Assembly: GCA_934645125.1 (NCBI GenBank)
Contig: CAKUDT010000065.1
Coordinates: 1 to 7,450 of the forward strand
Direction of reading: 5' to 3'
Origin: an uncultured Eggerthellaceae bacterium
GTDB taxonomy: Bacteria > Actinomycetota > Coriobacteriia > Coriobacteriales > Eggerthellaceae
Length of the DNA: 7,450 bases
Shown here: positions 1-5,284 of the stretch, piece after piece
How the letters are laid out: each line of letters begins with the position of its first letter
How positions within the stretch are numbered: the stretch's first letter is position 1
Position numbers and translations under genes: made by a program
Notes under the pieces: generated by a model
Databases searched by the model: none
The model's input: the letters and a program-made list of their open reading frames with translations, nothing else
Told to the model about the DNA's origin: nothing

Positions 1-83
1 GGGGAAGGGAAGGTGCGATTTCTCTGGCGGATACCATCGATGAAGCTCGAGCGACGATAAGTAAGCTTGCCGAAGCGGTTTAG
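1..83 (+). CDS. C-terminal end of an unidentified protein (5' part outside window)
   Basis: Frame 3 is open from the left edge to a TAG at 81-83 and gives 26 residues ending ...DTIDEARATISKLAEAV. The Ala/Glu/Lys-rich, helix-like composition looks like a genuine protein tail. The other two plus-strand frames stop earlier, at about 41 and 60. The fragment is too short to assign a family, and I do not recognise it. If real, the gene converges on the minus-strand tRNA-Thr unit. A short hairpin follows at 124-140 but has no T-run, so the transcript end is not clear. Confidence 0.35.
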   Translation, partial: GREGAISLADTIDEARATISKLAEAV

Positions 84-330
84 GTGAGATTGGTTCTGCT
101 GGTCGAGTGCCCGGGGTTTGGCCTTTCCGCCCTGCGGAAAACCGCCGTAGCCCGTAAATGCTTTGCTTTCTGACCGCCGGCGCTGCCGGTGCTGTGTCAG
201 GGAGCTTCCCTTGACCCTTGCGGCTGCGGGCGGTGCACAAGCGGGCGTCTACCGCCTGCAACTGGACTGCCGACGGGCGTTTCCCCCGCGGGAATCCGTG
301 CCAACGCTCCTTGCTTGTGCAACATTCGCG
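84..330. other. Intergenic spacer with one small hairpin, no convincing gene
   Basis: This GC-rich stretch has no open frame with protein-like composition and a usable ribosome binding site. The only clear structure is a 7-bp stem, TTTCCGC/GCGGAAA at 124-130/134-140, with a 3-base loop. No T-tract follows on either strand, so it is at best a weak 3' structure for the gene ending at 83. The frames starting near 163 and 189 run across the terminator and tRNA and are not credible genes. Confidence 0.5.
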
Positions 331-364
331 CAAAAACAAAAATGGCTCCCATAAGGGAGCCATT
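331..364 (-). terminator. Intrinsic terminator of the tRNA-Thr gene
   Basis: A perfect 10-bp inverted repeat, AATGGCTCCC at 341-350 against GGGAGCCATT at 355-364, encloses a 4-base loop. Read on the minus strand it is followed by TTTGTTTTTG (complement of 331-340), the expected U-rich tail. It begins ten bases after the CCA end of the tRNA, so it closes a single-tRNA transcription unit. Its stem shares the 7-mer TGGCTCC with the tRNA 3' end. Confidence 0.88.
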
Positions 365-373
365 CGTTCTCAA

Positions 374-449
374 TGGAGCCAATGAGCGGATTCGAACCGC
401 TGACCTACGCATTACGAGTGCGTTGCTCTACCAGCTGAGCCACATTGGC
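374..449 (-). tRNA. tRNA-Thr (anticodon CGU)
   Basis: The minus strand folds as a complete cloverleaf of 76 nt. The acceptor stem is GCCAATG/CATTGGC, the discriminator base is U, and CCA is encoded at 376-374. The D arm is GCTC-AGCTGGTA-GAGC, the anticodon stem is ACGCA/TGCGT around the loop CTCGTAA, and the T arm is AGCGG-TTCGAAT-CCGCT. The anticodon CGT reads the threonine codon ACG. It has its own promoter and terminator, and lies downstream of metI on the same strand. Confidence 0.97.
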
Positions 450-479
450 AAAATGCAATTCCGAAGGACGCGGAGACTA

Positions 480-508
480 ATTATAACGAAAACCTCAAAT
501 TTACACAA
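480..508 (-). promoter_or_regulatory. Sigma-70-like promoter of tRNA-Thr
   Basis: On the minus strand there is a perfect TATAAT (complement of 480-485). A TTGTGT -35-like hexamer (complement of 503-508) lies exactly 17 bases upstream. Initiation would be expected roughly 25 bases before the tRNA 5' end at 449, leaving a short leader. The perfect -10, consensus spacing and position make this a good call although the -35 is only half consensus. Confidence 0.72.
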
Positions 509-540
509 GGACTTTTTTCAATATCGTGCGAGTTCTTGTG
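504..540. repeat. Imperfect inverted repeat between metI and the tRNA promoter
   Basis: CACAAGGACT (504-513) faces AGTTCTTGTG (531-540), giving a 10-bp stem with one imperfect pair and a 17-base loop. It lies just after the metI stop codon in the direction of metI transcription and overlaps the -35 of the tRNA-Thr promoter. It may be a weak 3' structure for the met operon, but there is no strong T-run, so metQNI read-through into the tRNA cannot be excluded. Confidence 0.3.
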
Positions 541-565
541 CGGGACGCGTGCAGCTGCCAAACCC

Positions 566-1243
566 TTAGCCGCGACGCTTGTCGATCTTGCGAGCAATCA
601 CGTCGCCAATCGACTGGAACACCTGCACGAAAATCACGCACAGCACCACGGAGACAATCATAACCGCCGTGTTCCAGCGCTGGTAGCCGTAGCGAATGGC
701 AATGGAACCCAGGCCGCCGGCGCCAACGGTACCCGCCATGGCGGCATAGCCGAACAGCGTGACAAACGTAATAGCAGCACCGCGCACAAGGGACGGCAAG
801 CTTTCCTTCAGCATGACCTTCGTCACAATCTGAAAATTGCTCGCGCCAAAGCTGTGAGCAGCCTCAATAAGGCCTTCGTCCACTTCTGCCAGCGACTGTT
901 CCACCATGCGCGCAACGAACGGCGCTGCGGAAACAGTCAGCGGTACAATTGCGCCCTGCACGCCTAGCGACGTGCCTACCACCAGGCGGGTGAAGGGGAT
1001 GATCGCCACCAGCAAAATGATGAACGGAATGGAACGGCCAATGTTGATGACCCATCCCAGCACGGTGTTCACGCCCCTGTTCGGCGCCAGGCCACTTGCC
1101 TTCGTCATATGAAACCACGTGCCCAACGGCAGGCCAATCACGTACGCCAACAGGCATGATACGGCGGTCATCAGGAACGATTCCCAGCAGCCCACCGCTA
1201 AAAGCACGCCGAATTCATCGAGAAATGCGCTGATTGCTTCCAT
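566..1243 (-). CDS. metI: Methionine ABC transporter, permease subunit MetI
   Basis: A 225-residue integral membrane permease of the methionine importer. It forms the channel and couples to the MetN ATPase. Hydrophobic segments lie near residues 23-43, 61-84, 87-112, 157-180 and 190-212, the roughly five-helix layout of the family. The EAA coupling loop is clear at 127-150 (EAAHSFGAS...KESLP). The length is close to the 217 residues of E. coli MetI. The ATG at 1243 directly follows the metN stop codon (1246-1244) and is preceded by a near-perfect AAGGAGGT, so the start is firm and the two genes are translationally coupled. It is the last gene of the metQ-metN-metI unit. Confidence 0.95.
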   Translation of the reverse strand: MEAISAFLDEFGVLLAVGCWESFLMTAVSCLLAYVIGLPLGTWFHMTKASGLAPNRGVNTVLGWVINIGRSIPFIILLVAIIPFTRLVVGTSLGVQGAIVPLTVSAAPFVARMVEQSLAEVDEGLIEAAHSFGASNFQIVTKVMLKESLPSLVRGAAITFVTLFGYAAMAGTVGAGGLGSIAIRYGYQRWNTAVMIVSVVLCVIFVQVFQSIGDVIARKIDKRRG

Positions 1244-1999
1244 TTACAGCACCTCCTTGTCTTCGACGGTGCCATTGTAATGGCTGATGAGAAGCTTCGT
1301 TGCCGTGCTCTGCGGATTGTCGAACACGTCCATGGTGGGGCCGACTTCGGCAATTTTGCCATGGTCGATAACGGCAATGCGGTTGCAGGCACGCTTCGCT
1401 ACGTCCAGCGAGTGCGTGATCATGACCATGGTCACGCCCAGCTCGCGATTGATGTCGCGCAGCAAATCCAGAATCTGGATGGTCGTGCGGCTGTCAAGGG
1501 CGCTGGTGGCCTCGTCGCACAGCATGATCTTGGGCTGGTTCACCAGGGCGCGCGCAATGGCCACACGCTGCTGCTGACCGCCGGAAAGTTCACTGGGGTA
1601 GCTCTTCGCCTTGTCGGCAATGCCCACGCGTTCCAGCAGTTCAAGCGCACGTTTCTGGTCCTTCTCGCCACGAATCTCCAGGGGGAACATGACGTTTTTC
1701 AGCACGGTGCTCTGCTGGAACAGGCTGAAGTGCTGGAAGATCATGCCCACGCTGCTGCGGAACTCGCGCAGCGCTTTGCCGGAATATTCGGTCACATCTT
1801 TCCCATCGATGACGATATTGCCCGAGCTGGGCTTTTCCAGCATGTTGATGCAGCGCACCAGCGTGGATTTGCCCGCACCGGATTCACCGATGATGCCAAA
1901 GATGTCGCCGTCCTCAATGGTGAGTCTTACGTGGTCAAGCGCGGCGAATTCGCCTTCGCGCGTGCTGTAAACCTTGGAAATGTCGTTAATTTCAATCAT
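1244..1999 (-). CDS. metN: Methionine ABC transporter, ATP-binding subunit MetN (lacking the C-terminal NIL domain)
   Basis: A 251-residue cytoplasmic ATPase that drives methionine import with MetI and MetQ. All ABC motifs are intact: Walker A GESGAGKS 38-45, Q-loop Gln89, signature LSGGQ 138-142, Walker B IMLCDE 158-163, D-loop SALD 166-169 and switch His196. The start MIEINDISKVY is typical of MetN. E. coli MetN has 343 residues with a C-terminal NIL/ACT-like domain that binds methionine and shuts the transporter down. Here the protein stops about 55 residues after the switch His, so that domain is absent. The ribosome binding site is weak (AAGG about 12 bases upstream), unlike those of metI and metQ. 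The assignment to MetN rests on sequence plus the metQ and metI neighbours. Confidence 0.94.
   Translation of the reverse strand: MIEINDISKVYSTREGEFAALDHVRLTIEDGDIFGIIGESGAGKSTLVRCINMLEKPSSGNIVIDGKDVTEYSGKALREFRSSVGMIFQHFSLFQQSTVLKNVMFPLEIRGEKDQKRALELLERVGIADKAKSYPSELSGGQQQRVAIARALVNQPKIMLCDEATSALDSRTTIQILDLLRDINRELGVTMVMITHSLDVAKRACNRIAVIDHGKIAEVGPTMDVFDNPQSTATKLLISHYNGTVEDKEVL
1251..1258 (-). promoter_or_regulatory. Strong Shine-Dalgarno for metI, inside the end of metN
   Basis: AAGGAGGT on the minus strand lies within the last codons of metN, 7 bases before the metI ATG. It fixes the metI start. It also shows that the short metN reading frame ends where the operon is built to end, which argues against a recent frameshift at the metN 3' end. 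Confidence 0.9.
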
Positions 2000-2018
2000 G
2001 TATCAATCAAGCCTTATT

Positions 2019-2059
2019 CGCAGGTCAAGGATGTCGGACCTGCGCCCGGCATCCTTGAC
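2019..2059 (-). promoter_or_regulatory. metQ-metN intercistronic hairpin with an alternative fold
   Basis: GTCAAGGATG (2024-2033) and CATCCTTGAC (2050-2059) are perfectly complementary. The stem continues through a G-U pair and CGG/CCG (2035-2037/2046-2048), giving about 14 bp around an 8-base loop. A second, mutually exclusive 8-bp pairing exists: CGCAGGTC (2019-2026) with GACCTGCG (2037-2044). No U-run follows, so it is probably not a full terminator. Likely roles are partial termination or protection of the metQ mRNA end, or control of metN translation, whose start lies 20 bases further on. Role inferred; pairing seen directly. Confidence 0.6.
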
Positions 2060-2143
2060 GTGTTTGCAACTGTTGTTGTGAGCCTTCCTATTATCCTCGC
2101 TTATCTGGGGAAAAGGAAGGGGGAAGTTTGAAGAACTTAAAGC

Positions 2144-3007
2144 TTAGAACAGGGGGACAACAGCGCCTTGGTAGGTGTCCTCCATGTACTGCTTGACCTC
2201 GGGGGAAGTCAGCGCCTTGTACAGAGCCTGGATCTTGGGGCTATCCTGGTTGCCGTCCTTCACAACCAGCACGTTGCCGTACTGACCAGCCACCAGGCCT
2301 TCGGAAGACTCAATAGCCAGGGCAGACTTGATATCGATGCCGGCAGAGATGGCGTAGTTGCCGTTGATCACGCCGAAGTCGCAGTCAGCAAGCACGTGGG
2401 GAACGTTAGCAGCTTCGACTTCCTTGATTTGCAGGTTCTTGGGGTTGTCGGCAATGTCCTTAACGGTTGCGGTCAGGCCAGCGCCATCCTTAAGCGTGAT
2501 CAGGCCTTCCTGCTGAAGCAGCAGTAGCGCGCGGGCTTCGTTCGTGGTGTCATCGGGAACAGCGATTACGGCGCCATCCTTAACGTCGGTCAAAGACGAG
2601 GACTTGCCAGCGTAAATGCCGAACGGCTCGTAGTGAACGTAGCCAACGCTGACCAGGTGGGTGCCGTTTTCCTGGTTGAAGGAGTCCAGGTAGTTGATGT
2701 GCTGGAAGTAGTTGGCGTCAAGTTCGCCCTGCTCAACGTTGGTGTTCGGCAGCACGTAGTCAGTGAACTCGGTAACCTTGAGCGTGTAGCCTTCTTTTTC
2801 CAGCAGCGGAGCAACTGCGTCGGTCAGAATGTCGTAGTGGGGAACGGTGGCGCCAACGGTGATGACCTTGTCGTCGCTGGCGGCGGAGGCGCTGCCCGAA
2901 GCGCTGGCGGACGAGGACGAGCTGGACGAGCAGCCAGCCAGGGCAAACACGGAAAGCGCCAAAGTTGCGGCAACCGCGCCTACCAAAACTTTCTTGTTGA
3001 ACTTCAT
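2144..3007 (-). CDS. metQ: Methionine-binding lipoprotein MetQ (NlpA family)
   Basis: A 287-residue substrate-binding lipoprotein that captures methionine outside the membrane and delivers it to MetI. Residues 1-25 are a lipoprotein signal peptide (MKFNKK, hydrophobic core, lipobox LAGC 23-26, acylated Cys26). A flexible Ser/Ala/Gly linker follows to about residue 44. The mature domain carries the family hallmarks: VGATVPHYDIL, a long EFTDYVLPNTNVEQGELDAN stretch ending in YFQH, TTNEARALLLLQ, NPKNLQI, VINGNYA and the end GAVVPLF. The length is normal. The ATG at 3007 has an AAAGGA Shine-Dalgarno 8 bases upstream. It is the first gene of the operon, separated from metN by 144 bases, which fits higher binding-protein output. 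Confidence 0.96.
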   Translation of the reverse strand: MKFNKKVLVGAVAATLALSVFALAGCSSSSSSSASASGSASAASDDKVITVGATVPHYDILTDAVAPLLEKEGYTLKVTEFTDYVLPNTNVEQGELDANYFQHINYLDSFNQENGTHLVSVGYVHYEPFGIYAGKSSSLTDVKDGAVIAVPDDTTNEARALLLLQQEGLITLKDGAGLTATVKDIADNPKNLQIKEVEAANVPHVLADCDFGVINGNYAISAGIDIKSALAIESSEGLVAGQYGNVLVVKDGNQDSPKIQALYKALTSPEVKQYMEDTYQGAVVPLF

Positions 3008-3015
3008 GGTTTGAA

Positions 3016-3041
3016 TCCTTTCGTTTGTCGCGTGGTGCGAC
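3016..3041 (-). promoter_or_regulatory. metQ ribosome binding site with a hairpin just upstream
   Basis: The minus strand has AAAGGA (complement of 3016-3021) 8 bases before the metQ ATG. Just upstream is a perfect 5-bp GC-rich stem, GTCGC/GCGAC (3027-3031/3037-3041), with a 5-base loop. The hairpin does not cover the Shine-Dalgarno; it may keep the site open or protect the 5' end. No SAM riboswitch or T-box motif is visible in this leader. Confidence 0.55.
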
Positions 3042-3056
3042 TTTTTGTTTCTTGCA

Positions 3057-3089
3057 AACGTCGTTTTTCGAAAAGCGTTTTTTGACGTT
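3057..3089 (-). repeat. Inverted repeats in the metQ leader
   Basis: AACGTC (3057-3062) faces GACGTT (3084-3089). Between them is the perfect palindrome TTTTCGAAAA (3065-3074). If transcription starts near 3119 these lie in the metQ 5' untranslated region. The outer pairing is short with a long loop, so a stable RNA fold is doubtful. Either element could instead be a protein-binding site. No function is assigned. Confidence 0.3.
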
Positions 3090-3118
3090 GCTTAGTATGC
3101 ACCTTTTGGTTGAAAGGT

Positions 3119-3147
3119 GGTATTACTTATACTTAATACCTGGTATT
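3119..3147 (-). promoter_or_regulatory. Operator-like inverted repeats at the probable metQ promoter
   Basis: Three half-sites of one motif lie in a row: GGTATTA (3119-3125), TAATACC (3134-3140) and GGTATT (3142-3147). The first two form a 7-bp dyad around 8 bases; the last two form a 6-1-6 palindrome. The 8-base centre gives TATAAG on the minus strand, a plausible -10 (the -35 region is poor; ATGAAA lies about 19 bases upstream). A -10 buried in a dyad is a typical repressor-operator layout. This AT-rich patch stands out from its GC-rich surroundings. The regulator is unknown; methionine-responsive control is an inference from the downstream genes. Confidence 0.5.
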
Positions 3148-3215
3148 GAATTTCATCGAATGCGCGAAGGGGGGTACTGGCGCAATGGCATGGCGGTTCG
3201 AGGCGTCAGCCGCCG

Positions 3216-3272
3216 GGTGCGCGGGTGCCGGCGGCGCGGTGAAGCCTCTAGGTGCGCGGGTGCCGGCGGCGC
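3216..3272. repeat. 22-base GC-rich direct repeat, two exact copies
   Basis: The segments 3216-3237 and 3251-3272 are identical over 22 bases (starting GGTGCGCGGG, ending GGCGGCGC), with a 13-base spacer and a 35-base period. The repeat lies in non-coding DNA between the divergent metQ and pit genes. It resembles a two-copy minisatellite. No coding or regulatory role can be read from it. Confidence 0.85.
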
Positions 3273-3301
3273 AAAAGGTGAAAAAGACCCCGTCACTTTT
3301 T
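3273..3301. repeat. A/T-rich inverted repeat, possible weak terminator
   Basis: AAAAGGTGA (3273-3281) pairs with TCACTTTTT (3293-3301) over 9 bp including one G-T pair, around an 11-base loop. It resembles a weak intrinsic terminator, but neither strand has an obvious gene ending here. It directly follows the second copy of the 22-base repeat. Confidence 0.3.
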
Positions 3302-3616
3302 AACATGCTAGCGCTTCTTTAGCCCACGCCCGCGCGGGTTGCCTGCGGGTCGCTTCGCTAAACGCGATGATGCCGCAGTAACGAAAACAGCACCATCAAT
3401 GCATTTGCTGCGTGAAGTAGTGCAGTGCTGTTGTAAAATAGCGCATGGTCAGCGACGCGCCGGTGTGGTGCGGCTGCCAGGTGCGTCGATTTGCTTTTCA
3501 GCGTCTTTTGTGGGAGTGCGACCTGCGATGGAGGCGAGATAGGCAAATCAAGATGCAATTCGCAGGAAGTGCGAGCGACTGCGAACGCAACTAATAATAT
3601 AGAGAATAGGATTCGC

Positions 3617-4663
3617 ATGGATCTTTCACTGGGTGCATTGTTCGTTCAGATGGCGACGTATCCCACTTTGGGCGTCATCTTGGCACTCGTTATTGGCGTT
3701 ACTCTTATTGCGGGCGCAACCGACGCGCCTAATGCCATTGCAACTGCCGTTTCCACGCGGTGCATGAAGCCAGGGACCGCATTGGGCCTGGCTGCGGTGT
3801 TTAATTTTGTGGGCTTGATGGGTATGACCCACATTTCCACCGCGGTTGCTCACACCATGTTCGGCATGGTCGATTTTACCGGCGACCCCCATTTAGCGCT
3901 TATGGCGCTCATGGCAGCCATGGTGGCATCCATTGGATGGGGCGTGTTCTGCTGGTTTCAGGGCATCCCCGCATCGAAGTCGCATTCGTTGATTGCGGGC
4001 ATCACCGGCGCCGCTATTGCGCTGAACGGCATTGGCGCCGTTGTGATCAACGAATGGGCGAAAGTCATTTATGGTATGCTGTTTTCCCTGTTCGCGGGTT
4101 TTGCGCTGGGTTGGCTTGCCGTTCGTTTGATTGAAAAGCTGTTTGCGCAATGCGATCGTCGCAGAAGCAATAAGATTTGCACGGTCGTCATGGATGTATG
4201 CGCTGTTATTTTGTCGGGTCTCCATGGCGCGCAAGATGGTCAAAAATTTATGTCCATTGCGCTTCTGGGCTTCATGCTGAGCTTTGGCATCGAGGACACC
4301 ACGGGCACCGGTTTCCCGCTGTGGCTTATGATTCTGTGCTCCGCCGCTATCTCGCTGGGCACGCTTATTGGCGGCAAGCGCATTATCAAGTCGGTTGCCA
4401 TGGACATGGTCAAGCTCGATAAATACCAGGGTGTTGCTGCTTCCGCCAGCACCGCCATCACGCTTCTGATTTCCACGCTCACTGGCATGCCTGTTTCCAC
4501 GAGCCATTGTTCTACCAGCGCCATTATGGGCGTGGGTGCCAGCAGAAACGCGCGCGAGGTAAAGTGGAACATTGCCGGCAACATGGTGAAAGCCTGGATT
4601 CTTACGTTCCCGTGCTGCGGCTTTATCGGTTGGGCATTGGCCAACTTGTTCATGATGTTCTAG
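3617..4663 (+). CDS. pit: PiT-family inorganic phosphate transporter
   Basis: A 348-residue polytopic membrane protein of the PiT (PHO4) family, which imports phosphate by cation symport. Family signatures appear in both halves: GATDAPNAIAT 33-43, GIPASKSHSLIAG 116-128, HGAQDGQK 203-210 and TGMPVSTSHCSTSAIMGVG 289-307. These match the inverted-repeat architecture of the family. About ten hydrophobic helices are evident. The ATG at 3617 was chosen because AGGA lies 5 bases upstream and the protein then begins with a membrane segment; the 42 codons open upstream are not protein-like. No PhoU-like/DUF47 partner gene, often found beside pit, is present. Asn of the usual GxND and HGxND motifs is replaced by Thr35 and Gln206. 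The substrate is inferred from family. Confidence 0.92.
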   Translation: MDLSLGALFVQMATYPTLGVILALVIGVTLIAGATDAPNAIATAVSTRCMKPGTALGLAAVFNFVGLMGMTHISTAVAHTMFGMVDFTGDPHLALMALMAAMVASIGWGVFCWFQGIPASKSHSLIAGITGAAIALNGIGAVVINEWAKVIYGMLFSLFAGFALGWLAVRLIEKLFAQCDRRRSNKICTVVMDVCAVILSGLHGAQDGQKFMSIALLGFMLSFGIEDTTGTGFPLWLMILCSAAISLGTLIGGKRIIKSVAMDMVKLDKYQGVAASASTAITLLISTLTGMPVSTSHCSTSAIMGVGASRNAREVKWNIAGNMVKAWILTFPCCGFIGWALANLFMMF

Positions 4664-4692
4664 CTGCTAGCTGTGCGTTGATCCTTCGGACA

Positions 4693-4717
4693 TGCGCTGC
4701 GTGACCGCGCGTTTTCT
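4693..4717 (+). terminator. Weak intrinsic terminator after pit
   Basis: TGCGC (4693-4697) pairs with GCGCG (4707-4711), a 5-bp stem including one T-G pair, and is followed directly by TTTTCTT. It lies 30 bases past the pit stop codon, in the right place and orientation. The stem is short, so the call is tentative. Confidence 0.35.
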
Positions 4718-5030
4718 TGCATAACGTTTCTACGACGGACATCACATGCGATGCCCGTTTTGCTTCGGCTGCGTTCGGAGCGTTTTGTTCGGGTGCGCCG
4801 CAATCTTGTTTGCGTTGAGCACCGCTTCTGCTCTGGCTTTTCCCGCTTTTCCGGTGCTTCTTCGCCCGCTGTTCCCCGCGCTCTGCCGTCCGCATGCTCC
4901 GCCCGCTTCGTTGCGATTCCGCCTTCCGAGGGATCGCTTGTTGGAAATTGGCCCTTGAATTCGGGCAAATCGACGATAAATGGTGGTTTGCTTCTTCGGA
5001 AAGTCTCGGAGTTGATACACGCTTCAAGTC

Positions 5031-5059
5031 AGTATTTGTTTGACCTGGGGTTTTGTCAA
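5031..5059 (-). promoter_or_regulatory. Possible sigma-70 promoter inside the repeat element
   Basis: On the minus strand a perfect TTGACA (complement of 5054-5059) is followed after exactly 17 bases by AATACT (complement of 5031-5036), a four-of-six -10. A second TTGACA lies 25 bases upstream (complement of 5079-5084) but lacks a matching -10. The promoter would read through the left repeat arm toward the 3' end of pit. No coding gene lies downstream, so a small or antisense RNA is the possible product. Unproven. Confidence 0.4.
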
Positions 5060-5088
5060 GGCGATTTTTCAGGTGGTTTGTCAAGGCG
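5052..5088. repeat. 12-base direct repeat with 25-base period
   Basis: TTTGTCAAGGCG occurs at 5052-5063 and again at 5077-5088. The bases before each copy are also alike (both G-rich around GGT), so the unit looks like a slightly diverged 25-base tandem duplication. Each copy carries TTGACA on the minus strand. It lies between the two inverted arms. Confidence 0.6.
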
Positions 5089-5146
5089 TCTAAGAGGGGC
5101 GGATTCAAGCGTACTGACCACCACTTATCGTCGATTAGCCCGCATT

Positions 5147-5175
5147 TGGCCCCACTTTTTCAACAAGTGGGGTCA
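5147..5175. repeat. Hairpin in the right arm, downstream of the kinase gene
   Basis: CCCCACTT (5150-5157) and AAGTGGGG (5165-5172) form a perfect 8-bp stem with a 7-base loop, extended to 11 bp by a G-T and two standard pairs. No T-run follows on either strand. It lies about 125 bases beyond the kinase stop codon and overlaps the end of the right repeat arm. It could act as a 3' structure for the kinase transcript, but this is not clear. Confidence 0.5.
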
Positions 5176-5225
5176 GTGAAGCGCTGAAGCAAGGTCCGCC
5201 CCTTGATGTGAGCCTTGCTGTGCTG

Positions 5226-5284
5226 GCATCCGCGAAATGCGAAGCAGGGTTTCGCCCTTTGATCCGCGAAGAGGATGCGGATGC
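5226..5284. repeat. 8-bp inverted repeat just past the kinase gene
   Basis: GCATCCGC (5226-5233) faces GCGGATGC (5277-5284). An inner ATCCGC (5262-5267) can also pair with GCGGAT (5277-5282). These lie within the first 75 bases after the kinase stop codon in its direction of transcription. The U-tract needed for an intrinsic terminator is absent. Confidence 0.35.

Larger units (their letters stand above)
3148..3616. other. metQ-pit divergent intergenic region, no gene recognised
   Basis: No open frame here looks coding on either strand. The plus frame from 3025 and the minus frame from 3618 have no family features, and the latter overlaps the pit start. The region holds a GC-rich direct repeat (3216-3272), an A/T-rich dyad (3273-3301) and a GC-rich stretch near 3320-3350. 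A TAAAAT at 3434-3439 is a possible -10 for pit but has no good -35. A 7-bp inverted repeat CCTGCGA/TCGCAGG (3522-3528/3560-3566) lies in the probable pit leader. No PhoP-type direct repeat is evident. Confidence 0.5.
4937..5167. repeat. Facing pair of 51-base diverged inverted-repeat arms
   Basis: The reverse complement of 4937-4987 aligns without gaps to 5117-5167. Both start ACCACCA and end CAACAAG, with 38 of 51 positions identical. The inner 26 bases (4962-4987 against 5117-5142) match at 24 positions, sharing AATCGACGATAA. Nearly all differences lie in a 10-base block in the middle of the arm. A 129-base centre separates the arms. The layout suggests a MITE-like or BIME/REP-like element, or a duplicated binding or RNA structural module. 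No transposase is present and flanking target duplications were not identified. Confidence 0.7.

Noticed and set aside
52..62. 11-base match (CGACGATAAGT) to the repeat arm at 5117-5142
   Set aside because: Too short and inside the probable coding tail at the left edge; most likely coincidence.
1280..2131. Plus-strand frame of 283 codons opposite metN
   Set aside because: Antisense shadow of a clearly conserved metN; length results from codon bias.
3008..3118. SAM riboswitch or T-box upstream of metQ
   Set aside because: The expected conserved core motifs are not visible on the minus strand; only short hairpins are present.
3358..3618. Minus-strand frame of 86 codons with a signal-peptide-like N-terminus
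   Set aside because: It begins opposite the pit start codon, has no good Shine-Dalgarno, and its later part is low-quality sequence antisense to the pit leader. No family features.
3893..4507. Minus-strand frame of 204 codons opposite pit
   Set aside because: Antisense shadow of pit, with the His/Asn/Arg-rich composition typical of such frames.
4746..4958. Plus-strand frame of 70 codons, Cys/Phe/Leu/Pro-rich, resembling a small membrane or Cys-rich peptide
   Set aside because: The composition follows from the pyrimidine-rich DNA here. There is no convincing ribosome binding site and it ends inside a repeat arm.
4650..5108. Minus-strand frame of 152 codons across the pit-kinase gap
   Set aside because: Arg/Ala/Gln/Glu-rich shadow of the pyrimidine-rich strand, overlapping the pit stop codon, with no domain features.
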